Shown here one piece after another: positions 16,590-25,406 of a stretch of 64,000 nucleotides of DNA. Position 1 is the stretch's first letter, and every line of letters starts with the position of its first letter. The stretch is taken from positions 8,059,501 to 8,123,500 of the forward strand of contig NZ_CP059997.1 in assembly GCF_018736145.1 (NCBI RefSeq). The letters are read 5' to 3'. The notes beneath the pieces were generated by a model. That model was not told where the DNA came from. It did not search any database and saw nothing but the letters and a program-made list of their open reading frames with translations. The DNA is from Amycolatopsis sp. CA-230715 (GTDB taxonomy: Bacteria; Actinomycetota; Actinomycetes; Mycobacteriales; Pseudonocardiaceae). The position numbers and the translations under genes were made by a program.

Positions 16590-17597
16590 GTGACATCGAC
16601 CGGTACCGAAATGCTCAGATACTCGCTGGACAGCGCTGAGCGGCGGTCGTTCCACGCGCTTGGGGTCGACCTGGCGCACCGGTTCGACAGCGTCACCCGG
16701 AACGGCAGGGTGCCCGTCGACGCCGTTCCGTCCGGCCTGCGCGCGTTCCTCCGAGACTTTTCGGACAACCCACCGCCATGCGGTTTCACGCTGATTCGCG
16801 GAATCGAGATCGACGAGCTGCCGCCCACCCCGGAAACCAGGACCGACCAGCTGCCGGCCGGGCACAACACCTCGGGCAACCTGCTGCTGGTCGCCGAGGT
16901 GCTCGGGTCGATGACCGGGTACGCCGACGAGAAGGACGGCGCGCTCGTCCACGAGGTGCACCCGGTGCGCGGCGAAGAGTCCAGGGTGGAGAACACCGGC
17001 TCGATGACCTTCGGCTTCCACACCGAGAACGTGCACCACCCGTTCCGGCCGGACTTCCTGGGGCTGCTGTGCCTTCGCCAGGACCACGACCGGACCGGCG
17101 CCGCTCGGTTGTCGTCGATCAGGGAGGCGGTGGCCGACCTGTCCCCGCGGACGATCGCCGTGCTGCGCACCCCGCGGTTCCGCAGCCTTTACCCGACTTC
17201 GTTCACCAGGAGCGGATCGGGCGAGCGCCCCTCCTCGCTGCCCCATCCGGTCATCTTCGGCGAGGCTCCCGACTACTTCATGCGCTTCAACGTCCACAAC
17301 ACCTACTCGCTCGACGACGAGGGAACGGCCGCGCTGGAGGAGCTGACCGCGGCGCTGGACCGCAACCTCCGGCAGATCCTGCTCGAGCCGGGGGACCTCG
17401 TCGTCATCAACAACCACATCGCCGCGCACGGCCGCTCCGGGTTCACGCCGAGGTACGACGGCTACGACCGGTGGTTGCGCCGCTTCTACTCGCTGCGCGC
17501 CACCCCGGACTGGGTGCGGGACAGCATGCCGATACCGCGCGTGCTGCCGCCGCTGTCCGAACTCGACACCGACCGGGTCGCGCGGGCGACCGCCTGA
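16590..17597 (+). CDS. Fe(II)/2-oxoglutarate oxygenase, VioC/AsnO (clavaminate synthase-like) family
   Basis: The 335-residue product carries FHTENVHHP, which gives the His-X-Glu iron ligands of the VioC/AsnO branch (most other members of the superfamily have His-X-Asp). The distal His is in AAHGRSGF, and the 2-oxoglutarate-binding Arg is in the stretch GYDRWLRRFYSL. Family members hydroxylate the beta or gamma carbon of free Arg, Asn or related amino acids. Start choice: GTG at 16590 has GGAGG five bases upstream (16580-16584); an in-frame ATG at 16542 has no such site. It probably supplies a beta-hydroxylated amino acid for the NRPS. The substrate cannot be read from sequence. Confidence 0.9.
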   Translation: MTSTGTEMLRYSLDSAERRSFHALGVDLAHRFDSVTRNGRVPVDAVPSGLRAFLRDFSDNPPPCGFTLIRGIEIDELPPTPETRTDQLPAGHNTSGNLLLVAEVLGSMTGYADEKDGALVHEVHPVRGEESRVENTGSMTFGFHTENVHHPFRPDFLGLLCLRQDHDRTGAARLSSIREAVADLSPRTIAVLRTPRFRSLYPTSFTRSGSGERPSSLPHPVIFGEAPDYFMRFNVHNTYSLDDEGTAALEELTAALDRNLRQILLEPGDLVVINNHIAAHGRSGFTPRYDGYDRWLRRFYSLRATPDWVRDSMPIPRVLPPLSELDTDRVARATA

Positions 17598-17818
17598 GAA
17601 GCGGTTCGTCGAGGTCGGCGGGCCGGAGCGGCGACCACCCTGCTGGGGCAGCGGCCGGGTCAGTAGTATCCCGGGCAGGCCGGATGCCAGAGATTGGCTA
17701 CCAAGGAGTTGACACGCAGGTCGGGGCCTGCCGGGTGACGTCCCGTGGTGGGAACCACGGCCACCGGCGCCCTCCAGCTCGACCCGACCCGCGGTTGAAC
17801 CACCCAGTTAGGACAGCA

Positions 17819-18526
17819 TTGAACGAGAAGTTGCCTGAGATCTCCTTCGACTTCGTCGCCGATCTCTACCGGAAGTACGCCGACGACCTGCGCGCCGTTC
17901 GTGAGGAGCAGCGCGCGCTGCGCGCCGCGAACACCAGCGTCAAGGCGCAGCTGGACGATCTCGAAGCCGAGATCACCTACCTGCTGGTGCGGGACCGGCG
18001 CCCCGAGGTGGTCGTGGAGATCGGTGCCCTGCACGGGTGGTCCACCACGTGGATGCTGCGCGCGCTGCGGGACAACGGGACCGGGCACCTCTACACGCAC
18101 GACATCATCGACAACGCCCGGCACAACGTGCCCGAGGAACTGGCCGAAGGCCGCTGGACCTTCGTGCACGGTGACGCCCGCGAGAAGCTCGCCGGCCACG
18201 AGCACAAGATCGACTACCTGTTCGTGGACGCGGCGCACACCGCCAAGTTCGCGCGCTGGTACGTCACCGAGCTGTTCCCGACCGTCCCGGCGGGGGTGCC
18301 GGTCAGCGTGCACGACATCTTCCACGGCAAGCGGCCGTGGCCGTTCAGCGAGGGCAAGGTCGTGCTGGCCTGGCTGGCCCAGCGCGGCATCGGCTACTTC
18401 ACGCCGTCGCGCGCGGCCGCTCCCGACGTGAACCGGCGGCTGTTCGAGCTCAAGGACACCCTCGACCTGAGCGGGGCGGTGCACACCGGGCGGGACAACC
18501 CGATGCTCTACTTCCGCATGAAGTAG
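17819..18526 (+). CDS. Class I SAM-dependent methyltransferase (Methyltransf_24/CmcI-like)
   Basis: The 235-residue protein has SAM motif I (VVEIGALHGWST), an acidic loop (THDIIDNARHN) and DYLFVDAAHTAKF, as in small O-methyltransferases of natural product clusters. The proposed start is TTG at 17819, preceded by AGGA (17810-17813). An in-frame ATG at 17684 would add 45 Arg/Pro-rich residues and has a weaker site. The 221-bp gap upstream contains a short hairpin (ccgtggt-ggga-accacgg, about 17744-17761) of unknown meaning. A strong terminator follows the gene. It probably O- or N-methylates a hydroxylated or nitrated residue; the target is unknown. Confidence 0.8.
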   Translation: MNEKLPEISFDFVADLYRKYADDLRAVREEQRALRAANTSVKAQLDDLEAEITYLLVRDRRPEVVVEIGALHGWSTTWMLRALRDNGTGHLYTHDIIDNARHNVPEELAEGRWTFVHGDAREKLAGHEHKIDYLFVDAAHTAKFARWYVTELFPTVPAGVPVSVHDIFHGKRPWPFSEGKVVLAWLAQRGIGYFTPSRAAAPDVNRRLFELKDTLDLSGAVHTGRDNPMLYFRMK

Positions 18527-18545
18527 GCGGCGGAGCCGAGGAGCG

Positions 18546-18580
18546 AGCGCTGGGGCGATCCGCCCCAGCGCTTCTTTTTT
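18546..18580 (+). terminator. Intrinsic terminator after the methyltransferase gene
   Basis: A perfect 12-bp GC-rich stem (18546-18557 with 18561-18572), a 3-base loop and a T-rich tail (tctttttt) make a classic rho-independent terminator. Confidence 0.92.
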
Positions 18581-18732
18581 CGCCGTCGATGCCGCACTCG
18601 ATGAACACCTCCCTTTTCATCGGGACCGAGACGGCAAACCGAAATCGATATTCGCCCGATAGGTCTGGTAACTAGCTTGGGCGACGATATCGACAGCGCC
18701 TGCTGAGGCGTTACCCGTTGGGAGGACGGAAT

Positions 18733-18819
18733 ATGGCGGTGCCAGGTCGGCGTTGTCCAGCGCGTGCCGTTCCGAGTCCGGCATTTCCCGCGTTGACGAT
18801 TCGGCGCGTGGTGACGTGA
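18733..18819 (+). CDS. 28-residue leader ORF coupled to the nitric oxide synthase gene
   Basis: The ATG at 18733 has GGAGG seven bases upstream (18721-18725), the best ribosome-binding site in the area. The ORF (starts MAVPGRRCPARAV) is Arg/Pro/Ala-rich and stops at 18817-18819, overlapping a GTG at 18816 that opens the NOS frame (GTGA). It may be a translational-coupling leader. Alternatively, NOS could start at an in-frame TTG (18753) and this ORF would be chance. Confidence 0.4.
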   Translation: MAVPGRRCPARAVPSPAFPALTIRRVVT

Positions 18820-19997
18820 CCGATCTCGCCGCGGCGGAGGAGTTCATCGAACTGTTCCACGCAGAAAATCCCAACGCCGGCTCGGTGCGCGATCGAATCG
18901 CCTGGGTCCGGGCGGAAATCGACGAGACCGGCACCTACCAGCACACCGAGGACGAACTCGCCTTCGGCGCCAGAGTCGCCTGGCGCAACAGCGCCCGCTG
19001 CATCGGCAGGCTCTACTGGAAGAGCCTGCGCGTGCGCGACCTGCGCTCGGCCGAGGACGCGAGCAGCGTCGCCACGCACTGCGCGGAGCATCTCCGCCTC
19101 GCCACCAACAAGGGCAAGATCCGCCCGCTGATCAGCGTTTTCGCCCCCGACCGGCCGGACGCCCCCGGGCCGAGGATCTACAACGACCAGCTCATCCGCT
19201 ACGCCGGGTACCCCGAGCCGGACGGCAGCACCGTCGGCGACCCCCAGTACACCGGTTTCACCAAGACCGTCACGGCGATGGGCTGGCAGGCGCCGAAGTC
19301 CCGGGGCGCCTTCGACGTCCTCCCGCTGCTCATCGAGACACGTGACGAGGGCCAGCTCCTGTTCACCCTGCCGCGGAAGGTGGTCAAGGAGGTGCCGCTG
19401 CGCCATCCGGAATTCGACTGGTTCGCCGAACTCGGCCTGCGCTGGCACGCGGTGCCCGCGATCAGCAACATGCGGCTGTGCATCGGCGGGATCTCGTACC
19501 CGGCCGCGCCGTTCAACGGCTGGTACATGGGTACCGAGATCGGCGCGCGCAACCTCACCGACGCCGACCGCTACGACCTGCTCGGCGTCGTCGCCGACCG
19601 GCTCGGCTTGGACCGCTCGGACGAACGCACCCTCTGGCGCGACCGCGCCGCGGTCGAGATCAACCGCGCCGTCCTGCATTCCTACGCCGAGGACGGCGTG
19701 ACCATCACCGACCACCACACCGAATCCCACCGCTTCCTCGCCCACGTCGCGAAGGAAGGGCGCGCGGGGCGCGGCTGCCCCGCCGACTGGAGCTGGATCG
19801 TCCCGCCCATGTCCGGCGGCCTCACCCCGGTCTTCCACCGCTACTACGACGACCCCGAGACCACCGGGCCCCAGTTCGTCCTCGACCCGGAGTCCGTCCA
19901 GCGCGGTCAGCACGGCGGGCCGCGGTGCTTCGCGGAACCGGAGCGCCCGCGCCGGGACACCGCGCCGGTGCTCGTCACGGGCGGCTCGGCAGGCTGA
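18816..19997 (+). CDS. nos: Bacterial nitric oxide synthase (oxygenase domain)
   Basis: The protein is about 393 residues. The heme-ligating cysteine lies in WRNSARCIGRLYW, and the arginine-binding Glu lies in NGWYMGTEIGARNL. The core aligns throughout with bacterial NOS enzymes, which oxidise L-Arg to citrulline and NO and lack the reductase domain. In thaxtomin and rufomycin clusters, such a NOS feeds NO to a nitrating P450, and a TxtE-type P450 is encoded at 34536 here. GTG 18816 is chosen because it overlaps a well-initiated upstream mini-ORF; TTG 18753 would add 21 residues. The C-terminal 35 or so residues are Gly/Arg/Pro-rich and look like a non-conserved tail. A bidirectional terminator follows. 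Confidence 0.95.
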   Translation: MTDLAAAEEFIELFHAENPNAGSVRDRIAWVRAEIDETGTYQHTEDELAFGARVAWRNSARCIGRLYWKSLRVRDLRSAEDASSVATHCAEHLRLATNKGKIRPLISVFAPDRPDAPGPRIYNDQLIRYAGYPEPDGSTVGDPQYTGFTKTVTAMGWQAPKSRGAFDVLPLLIETRDEGQLLFTLPRKVVKEVPLRHPEFDWFAELGLRWHAVPAISNMRLCIGGISYPAAPFNGWYMGTEIGARNLTDADRYDLLGVVADRLGLDRSDERTLWRDRAAVEINRAVLHSYAEDGVTITDHHTESHRFLAHVAKEGRAGRGCPADWSWIVPPMSGGLTPVFHRYYDDPETTGPQFVLDPESVQRGQHGGPRCFAEPERPRRDTAPVLVTGGSAG

Positions 19998-20005
19998 GCC
20001 GGCGG

Positions 20006-20040
20006 CGGGTCGTCATCGGGCCGCGCCCGATGACGACCCG
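20006..20040. terminator. Bidirectional terminator between nos and the type II thioesterase
   Basis: A perfect 15-bp inverted repeat (20006-20020 with 20026-20040) and a 5-base loop sit between two convergent genes whose stops are 47 bases apart. Confidence 0.85.
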
Positions 20041-20044
20041 GCGG

Positions 20045-20800
20045 TCAGCTCAGGCGCTCTGCGACGTGGCGCAGCATCTCGGTCTGGTCGTGGAGCAGGT
20101 AGAAGTGATCGCCAGGGAAGGCCCGGCAGGTGAAATCGGACGTGGTGACCTCGGACCAGTAGCCCATGTCCTCCGCCGAGACGTCCTGGTCCTCCGTGCC
20201 GACGAGTGCGTCGATCGGCGCCGTGATGGTGCGGATCGTCGACTGTGGACCGTAGTTCGCCACGAGTGCGTGGTCGGCGCGGATGGCGGGCAGGACCATT
20301 TCGCGCATCTCCGGGTCGTCGGCGAGATCGGCCTCCGCGTTGCCGAACCGGCGCAGCTCCTTGACCAGGTCGTCGTCGTTGAGCAGGTACGTCTCGTCGT
20401 GCGGCAACCGGTGCGGCGCGGGACGGGCCGACACGAACAGCCGGGTGATGCGGTGGTCGTACCGTTCTTCCAGCCGGGCCGCGAGCTCGTGCGCCACCGA
20501 CGCGCCGAGGCTGTGCCCGAGGAAGGCGACCGGCACGGTCAGCAACGGCTGGATCGTCGTGCTGATCGCGTCGAGGAGGACGTCCATCTGCTCGATGGGC
20601 TCTTCGACGAGCCGGTCCTGCCGTCCAGGGCACTGGACGCCGACCACTTCGACGTCTTCGGGAAGGTCGTTGTGCCACAAGCGGAACACGCTCGCCGCGG
20701 CGCCCGCGTGCGCGAAGCACACCAGGCGGACGCGGGGCGCCGGAACCTTTCGGAAAGTGCGGAACCAGAGCGCCGTCGAGTCGGCGGAAATGTTTCCCAT
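20045..20800 (-). CDS. Type II (editing) thioesterase
   Basis: This 251-residue alpha/beta hydrolase is of the GrsT/RifR kind. It has the nucleophile elbow GHSLGA, an N-terminal LVCFAHAGAAASVFRLW (equivalent to the usual CFPYAGGGA region) and the catalytic His in FPGDHFYLL. It removes misprimed acyl groups from NRPS carrier domains. The ATG at 20800 has AGGGGG four bases upstream. It is divergent from the A-T gene and convergent with nos. In a cluster with trans-loading and a dead terminal carrier, an editing hydrolase may matter more than usual (inference). Confidence 0.93.
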   Translation of the reverse strand: MGNISADSTALWFRTFRKVPAPRVRLVCFAHAGAAASVFRLWHNDLPEDVEVVGVQCPGRQDRLVEEPIEQMDVLLDAISTTIQPLLTVPVAFLGHSLGASVAHELAARLEERYDHRITRLFVSARPAPHRLPHDETYLLNDDDLVKELRRFGNAEADLADDPEMREMVLPAIRADHALVANYGPQSTIRTITAPIDALVGTEDQDVSAEDMGYWSEVTTSDFTCRAFPGDHFYLLHDQTEMLRHVAERLS

Positions 20801-20980
20801 GTGTCCCCCTAGATTTCCTGCAGGGTAGCGCACAATGGCCGGATGGTCGATAGCGGGCCATCGGGAAAAGAAGCTGATAACGACCGGAAATCGTCGCGGA
20901 TTAGCTTCCTCCCCGAAGCACTTCGTGCCCGTGTTCCCGCGTGGGACTTCGCTGCGCCCCGCGGTGACTGGAGGAAGCCT

Positions 20981-23374
20981 GTGACTGCGCTGTCCGAGGG
21001 TGGCGTGATACGGATTCCGCGTTGGGTCGCGGATCGGAACCGATCCGCCGACGAGTTCGGCGAATACACCGTCGGGGATCTCGACGGCCTCACGGCGGAG
21101 GTCCGCGAACTCGCCGGGGAATTCGCGGTGCCGGAATCCACCGTGCTGCTGGCCGCGCACGCCGCGGTGCTGCGCGTGCTGACCGGCGAACCGAGGGTGT
21201 CGTGCGGTCTCGCCGCCGGCGAGACGATCGTCCCGTGTGGACTGCCCGTGCCCGACGGGCCGTGGGCGGAGCTGATCCGCGCCGCGGCCGACGCCGGATC
21301 CGGCGTCGGCCCACCGGGGGAGACGGTCGTGGACGCGGCAGGCGTCCGGGATCGGCTGCCGGACGGGACGGTCCTCTCCGTCGCGTTGGACCACGGTTCG
21401 GCACGGCTGCGGCTGACCTACCGCACGGACGTCGCCGACGAGGCGTACGCGGCCCGGCTGGCCGGGTACCACCTGGCGGCGCTGCGTGCCATGGTCGACG
21501 ACCCGGGTGCCGCGCGGGAGGCGCGGAGCCTGCTGTCCGCCGAAGAACTCGAGTACCAGGAACGGGAATTCGCCGGCCCGCATCGCGAGCTGCCCGATCT
21601 CCGCTGCCACGAGGTGTTCGAACAACGGGTTCGCGCGCATCCGGACGCGATCGCCGCGTCGTGCGCGGGAAACCAGCTCACCTACCGGGAGCTGAACGAC
21701 AACGCCAACCGCGTCGCGCACGCGTTGCTGGGCAACGGTTCGCGGCCGGAGGACGTCGTCGCCGTGGTCACCGACCGCAACCTGGACTGGCTGGCCTGCG
21801 TGCTCGGGGTTTTCAAAGCGGGCGCCGCGTACCTGCCGATCGAACCGCACTTCCCCGCCGAGCGCGTCGCCACCATGGTGCGGCGGAGCGAATGCCGGTT
21901 CGTCCTGGTCGAACCGGCCCATTCGGCCGCGCTCGCCTCGGTGGCGGGCCCGACCGTGCTGGCCGTCGACGACTGCGTCGGCGAGGGCCCGACGCACGAC
22001 GCCGGGGTGCCCGTGGCCGCGGACCAGCTCGCCTACATCTACTTCACCTCGGGTTCCACCGGTGAGCCCAAGGGCGCCATGTGCGAACACGCCGGTCTGC
22101 TCAACCACCTGTTCGCCAAGATCGACGACCTCGGCATCCGGGCGGACACCGTGGTGGCCCAGACCGCGCCGCAGTGCTTCGACATTTCGTTGTGGCAGCT
22201 GGTTTCCGCACTGATGGTCGGCGGCAGGACCCTCGTCATCGGCCAGGACTCGGTGCTGGACGTGAACCGCTTCGTCGACGAGGTCGTACTCGGTGAGGTC
22301 GAGGTGCTCCAGGTCGTTCCGTCCTATTTGGACGTCGTGCTGGCCGGGTTCGAAGGGCGGAACGGCGATCTCGGACGGCTGCGCGTCGTGTCCACCACCG
22401 GCGAGGCGCTCAAGGCCGACCTGGTGCGGCGCTGGTTCGCGCGGTTCCCCACGATCAAGGTGGTCAACGCCTACGGCCTCACCGAGACCTCGGACGACAC
22501 GAACCACGAAGTGCTCGACGGCCCGCCCGCCACCGATCGGATCTCGCTCGGCCCCCCGGTCGCCAACGTGCTGCTCACCGTCGCCGACGAGTGGCTGCGG
22601 CCGGTGCCCCTCGGCGCGCCCGGCGAGATCGTGGTCGCGGGCGTGTGTGTCGGGCGCGGCTACATCAACGACGAGCAGCGCACCAAGCTCAGCTTCCTGC
22701 CCGATCCCGCGCGCGAGGGCGGGCGGCTGTACCGGACGGGCGATTTCGGCCGCTGGAGCCAGGACGGCAAGCTCGACTACCTCGGCAGGCGCGACGCCCA
22801 GGTCAAGATCAGGGGGTTCCGGGTCGAGATCGACGAGGTCGAGAACCGGCTGTTGCGGGTCGATGGCGTGCGGGACGCGGCCGTGGTGGTCGTCGGCGAG
22901 GGCAACGCGAGCCGTCTCGTCGCGTTCTACCGCACGGCAGGCGTCCCGGCCGAGCAGGTGCGGACCACGCTGGCGGGCTGGCTGCCCGAGTACATGGTTC
23001 CCTCGCTGTTCCACGTGCTCGACGTGTTCCCGTTGACGGGCAACGGAAAGGTCGACAAGAAGGCACTCGTCCGGGTGGCGGGCGAACTCGCCGACGACCC
23101 GGCGTCCCGCGCGGCTCCCGGCACCGAAACGGAGCGCAGGCTGGCTGGCGAGTGGGCGAAGGTGCTGGGCATCGCCGAGGACCAGATCGGCAGGCACGAC
23201 GACTTCTTCGACCGCGGCGGCACCTCGCTGGCCGCGGTCCGGTTGATGATCGGACTGGACCGCGTCGTGTCGCTGCGCGACCTGTCCGCCCATCCGGTAC
23301 TGGCCGATCTCGCCGCCGTCATCGACAGCCGGACCGCGGGCCACCCCGACAGCGATCACGGAGAGGAAGCATGA
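20981..23374 (+). CDS. Stand-alone NRPS adenylation-carrier protein with half condensation domain
   Basis: The protein has 797 residues from GTG 20981, which has GGAGGA five bases upstream; a longer frame starts at ATG 20843 with no clear site. Residues 1-200 resemble the C-terminal lobe of a condensation domain (STVLLAAHAAVLR, RLRLTYRTD) without any HHxxxDG, so this part cannot condense. The adenylation domain has YFTSGSTGEPKG, NAYGLTETSDD, GRRDAQVKIRGFR and TGNGKVD. The carrier motif is FFDRGGTSL with its Ser intact (about 749). My pocket reading is DIWQSTADD. The stop overlaps sbnB (ATGA). Given the Dap genes next door, Dap is the likely substrate. It may be hydroxylated on this carrier by the SyrP-type enzyme and passed to the A-less module of the terminal NRPS. 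Confidence 0.95.
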   Translation: MTALSEGGVIRIPRWVADRNRSADEFGEYTVGDLDGLTAEVRELAGEFAVPESTVLLAAHAAVLRVLTGEPRVSCGLAAGETIVPCGLPVPDGPWAELIRAAADAGSGVGPPGETVVDAAGVRDRLPDGTVLSVALDHGSARLRLTYRTDVADEAYAARLAGYHLAALRAMVDDPGAAREARSLLSAEELEYQEREFAGPHRELPDLRCHEVFEQRVRAHPDAIAASCAGNQLTYRELNDNANRVAHALLGNGSRPEDVVAVVTDRNLDWLACVLGVFKAGAAYLPIEPHFPAERVATMVRRSECRFVLVEPAHSAALASVAGPTVLAVDDCVGEGPTHDAGVPVAADQLAYIYFTSGSTGEPKGAMCEHAGLLNHLFAKIDDLGIRADTVVAQTAPQCFDISLWQLVSALMVGGRTLVIGQDSVLDVNRFVDEVVLGEVEVLQVVPSYLDVVLAGFEGRNGDLGRLRVVSTTGEALKADLVRRWFARFPTIKVVNAYGLTETSDDTNHEVLDGPPATDRISLGPPVANVLLTVADEWLRPVPLGAPGEIVVAGVCVGRGYINDEQRTKLSFLPDPAREGGRLYRTGDFGRWSQDGKLDYLGRRDAQVKIRGFRVEIDEVENRLLRVDGVRDAAVVVVGEGNASRLVAFYRTAGVPAEQVRTTLAGWLPEYMVPSLFHVLDVFPLTGNGKVDKKALVRVAGELADDPASRAAPGTETERRLAGEWAKVLGIAEDQIGRHDDFFDRGGTSLAAVRLMIGLDRVVSLRDLSAHPVLADLAAVIDSRTAGHPDSDHGEEA

Positions 23375-24399
23375 CCGAATTCACCGTTCCGCCGTTCGCC
23401 GTCATCTCGGGCGGCCAGGTCCAGCGCGCGCTCGCCGGTGCCGAGAAGGACGTCGTCGAACTGATCGAGTACGCCTACCGGACGCACGGGGCAGGGGACA
23501 CGGTCAACCCGCCGTCCTACTTCCTGCGGTTCCCCGACCGGCCGAGCTCGCGCATCATCGCGCTGCCCGCGTCGATCGGCGGTGCCACCGAGGTCGACGG
23601 TCTCAAGTGGATTTCCAGCTTCCCGGAGAACGTGTCGGCGGGGATCCCGAGGGCGTCCGCGGTGCTGATCCTCAACGACCAGAAGACCGGATACCCGTTC
23701 GCGTGCATGGAAAGTTCGATCATCAGCGCGACGCGCACCGCGGCGTCGGCCGCGCTGGCCGCGGACTGGCTGACCAGGACCCGGTCCCGGCCCGCCCGGC
23801 TCGGCATCGTGGGCAGCGGGCTGATCGCGCGGTACATCAGGTCCTTCCTCGCCGGGACCGGGTGGTCGTTCGAGGACGTCGGGATCTTCGACACGAACCC
23901 GGAGCACGCCGAAGGGTTCCGCGCACACCTGGAGCAGTCCGGTGAACCGGGGCGGATCACCGTGCACGAGCGGGCCGAGGACCTGATCCGCGGCTCGGAC
24001 CTGATCGTGTTCGCGACCGTGGCGGGCACACCGCACGTGACCGATCCGGCGTGGTTCGAGCACGGCCCCGTGGTGCTGCACGTGTCCCTGCGCGATCTCG
24101 CACCGGAGATCCTGCTGTCCGCGGTCAACATCGTCGACGACGTCGAGCACTGCCTGAAGGCCGACACCTCGCCGCATTTGGTCGAACAGCGCACCGGGAA
24201 CCGCGATTTCCTGGCGGGCACGCTGTACGACGTGCTGACGGGACGGGTCGATCTCCCCGCCGAGGGCACGGTGGTGTTCTCGCCGTTCGGTCTCGGCGTG
24301 CTCGACCTCGCCGTCGGCAAGAAGGTGTACGAGGACGTGCGCGCGACCGGGGAACTCGCCGTGATCGACGACTTCTTCCACGAACTGCGCCGGTACTGA
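23371..24399 (+). CDS. sbnB: SbnB-type dehydrogenase for L-2,3-diaminopropionate
   Basis: This 342-residue member of the ornithine cyclodeaminase/mu-crystallin family resembles staphyloferrin SbnB: RIIALPASIGG, GLKWISSFPEN, ILNDQKTGYPFACMESS and the nucleotide fold IVGSGLIARYI. SbnB oxidises N-(1-amino-1-carboxyethyl)-glutamate with NAD to release L-Dap and 2-oxoglutarate. The partner SbnA is encoded at 26445. The gene overlaps the A-T gene by ATGA and is followed after 2 bases by a SARP gene, so the activation module, precursor enzyme and regulator are co-transcribed. Confidence 0.92.
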   Translation: MTEFTVPPFAVISGGQVQRALAGAEKDVVELIEYAYRTHGAGDTVNPPSYFLRFPDRPSSRIIALPASIGGATEVDGLKWISSFPENVSAGIPRASAVLILNDQKTGYPFACMESSIISATRTAASAALAADWLTRTRSRPARLGIVGSGLIARYIRSFLAGTGWSFEDVGIFDTNPEHAEGFRAHLEQSGEPGRITVHERAEDLIRGSDLIVFATVAGTPHVTDPAWFEHGPVVLHVSLRDLAPEILLSAVNIVDDVEHCLKADTSPHLVEQRTGNRDFLAGTLYDVLTGRVDLPAEGTVVFSPFGLGVLDLAVGKKVYEDVRATGELAVIDDFFHELRRY

Positions 24400-24401
24400 C
24401 G

Positions 24402-25184
24402 GTGGACCCCTCGATCGGATTTCGGCTGCTCGGCCCGCTCGAGGTGCGCGTGCGCGACGTGCCGGTCCCGATCACCGCGCAGCGCGAATCGGTGATCATG
24501 GCCGCGCTGCTGTGCCACGCGGACACCCTGGTGTCGACGGAGCAACTCGTCGACGCGGTCTGGGACGGCGTGCTGCCGGCCAACCCGGCCAACCAGATCG
24601 CGATCTGCGTGCTGGCCCTGCGCACCAAGCTCGCCGCGGCGGGCGCGCCCAAGGACCTCATCGCGACCAGGGCGCCCGGCTACTTCGTCCGGCTCGACGA
24701 CGCACAGCTGGACACCCGGCTGGTGGACGAGTGCGTCGCGCGCGCCGAGGAGGCCGAGGAAGCGGGCCGGTTGGAGGAGGCGTTGGCGCACCTGCGCGCG
24801 GCGTTGGGCCAGTGGCGCGGTCCGGTGCTCAGCGGGATGCGCAGCCGCTGGCTGAAATCGGAGATCGTGCGGTGGGAGGAACGGCGGGTCGCGCTGTCCG
24901 AGTGGTGCATCCAGCTGGAGTTGGATCTGGGCCACCATCACCGGGTGATCGGCGAACTGTCGGCGATGGTGGCCGACGCCGGTCTGCGGGAGCGGCCGCG
25001 CGAGCAGCTGATGATCGCGCTGTACCGGGCGGGCCGGTCGGCTCAGGCGTTGAGCGTGTACCGGGTGACCAGGCGGATGTTCCTGGCGGAGCTGGGGATC
25101 GAGCCGAGCAAGCACCTGCGCGGTGTGCACGACGCGATTCTGGCCAGCACCCTGAGCATGACGCCGGCGGCAAGGAAATCGTGA
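24402..25184 (+). CDS. Small SARP-family pathway regulator
   Basis: The 260-residue protein has an N-terminal OmpR-like winged helix (FRLLGPLEVRV through AICVLALRTKL, residues 5-90) and a bacterial transcriptional activation domain (about 95-245). It has no NB-ARC or TPR region. SARPs usually activate antibiotic clusters by binding heptameric direct repeats near the -35 region. The GTG start lies 2 bases after the sbnB stop, so it is expressed with the Dap genes. The GTG is the first sensible start: the upstream frame runs inside sbnB. Confidence 0.92.
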   Translation: MDPSIGFRLLGPLEVRVRDVPVPITAQRESVIMAALLCHADTLVSTEQLVDAVWDGVLPANPANQIAICVLALRTKLAAAGAPKDLIATRAPGYFVRLDDAQLDTRLVDECVARAEEAEEAGRLEEALAHLRAALGQWRGPVLSGMRSRWLKSEIVRWEERRVALSEWCIQLELDLGHHHRVIGELSAMVADAGLRERPREQLMIALYRAGRSAQALSVYRVTRRMFLAELGIEPSKHLRGVHDAILASTLSMTPAARKS

Positions 25185-25188
25185 GAAG

Positions 25189-25227
25189 GGTCGCCGTTCC
25201 CGCTGGGGGAGTACGAGAACGGCGACC
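25189..25227 (+). terminator. Possible terminator after the small SARP gene
   Basis: An 11-bp inverted repeat (ggtcgccgttc / gaacggcgacc) with a 17-base loop begins 5 bases after the stop. The loop is long and there is no T tail, so the call is moderate. The remaining bases to 25406 are AT-rich and must hold the promoter of the SyrP-type gene. Confidence 0.5.
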
Positions 25228-25406
25228 GCATCGGAGCATTCGGCCGTGGTACGACCGAATGCGCGAAGGCTAGTGGCACCGGATATTGGATCTTGTTCGA
25301 ATAACTCGTCGGGACCGCGATTTTTCGAAATCGTCGATATCTGCTCAATAAGTGTGATCACTAACGTCGGCGACGAGATGCCGAGCGAACCAGGGGGAGT
25401 CCGGTC

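Noticed and set aside
17598..17818. Riboswitch upstream of the methyltransferase gene
   Set aside because: A short hairpin is present, but I could not match conserved cores of SAM, cobalamin or glycine riboswitches. A covariance-model search would decide.
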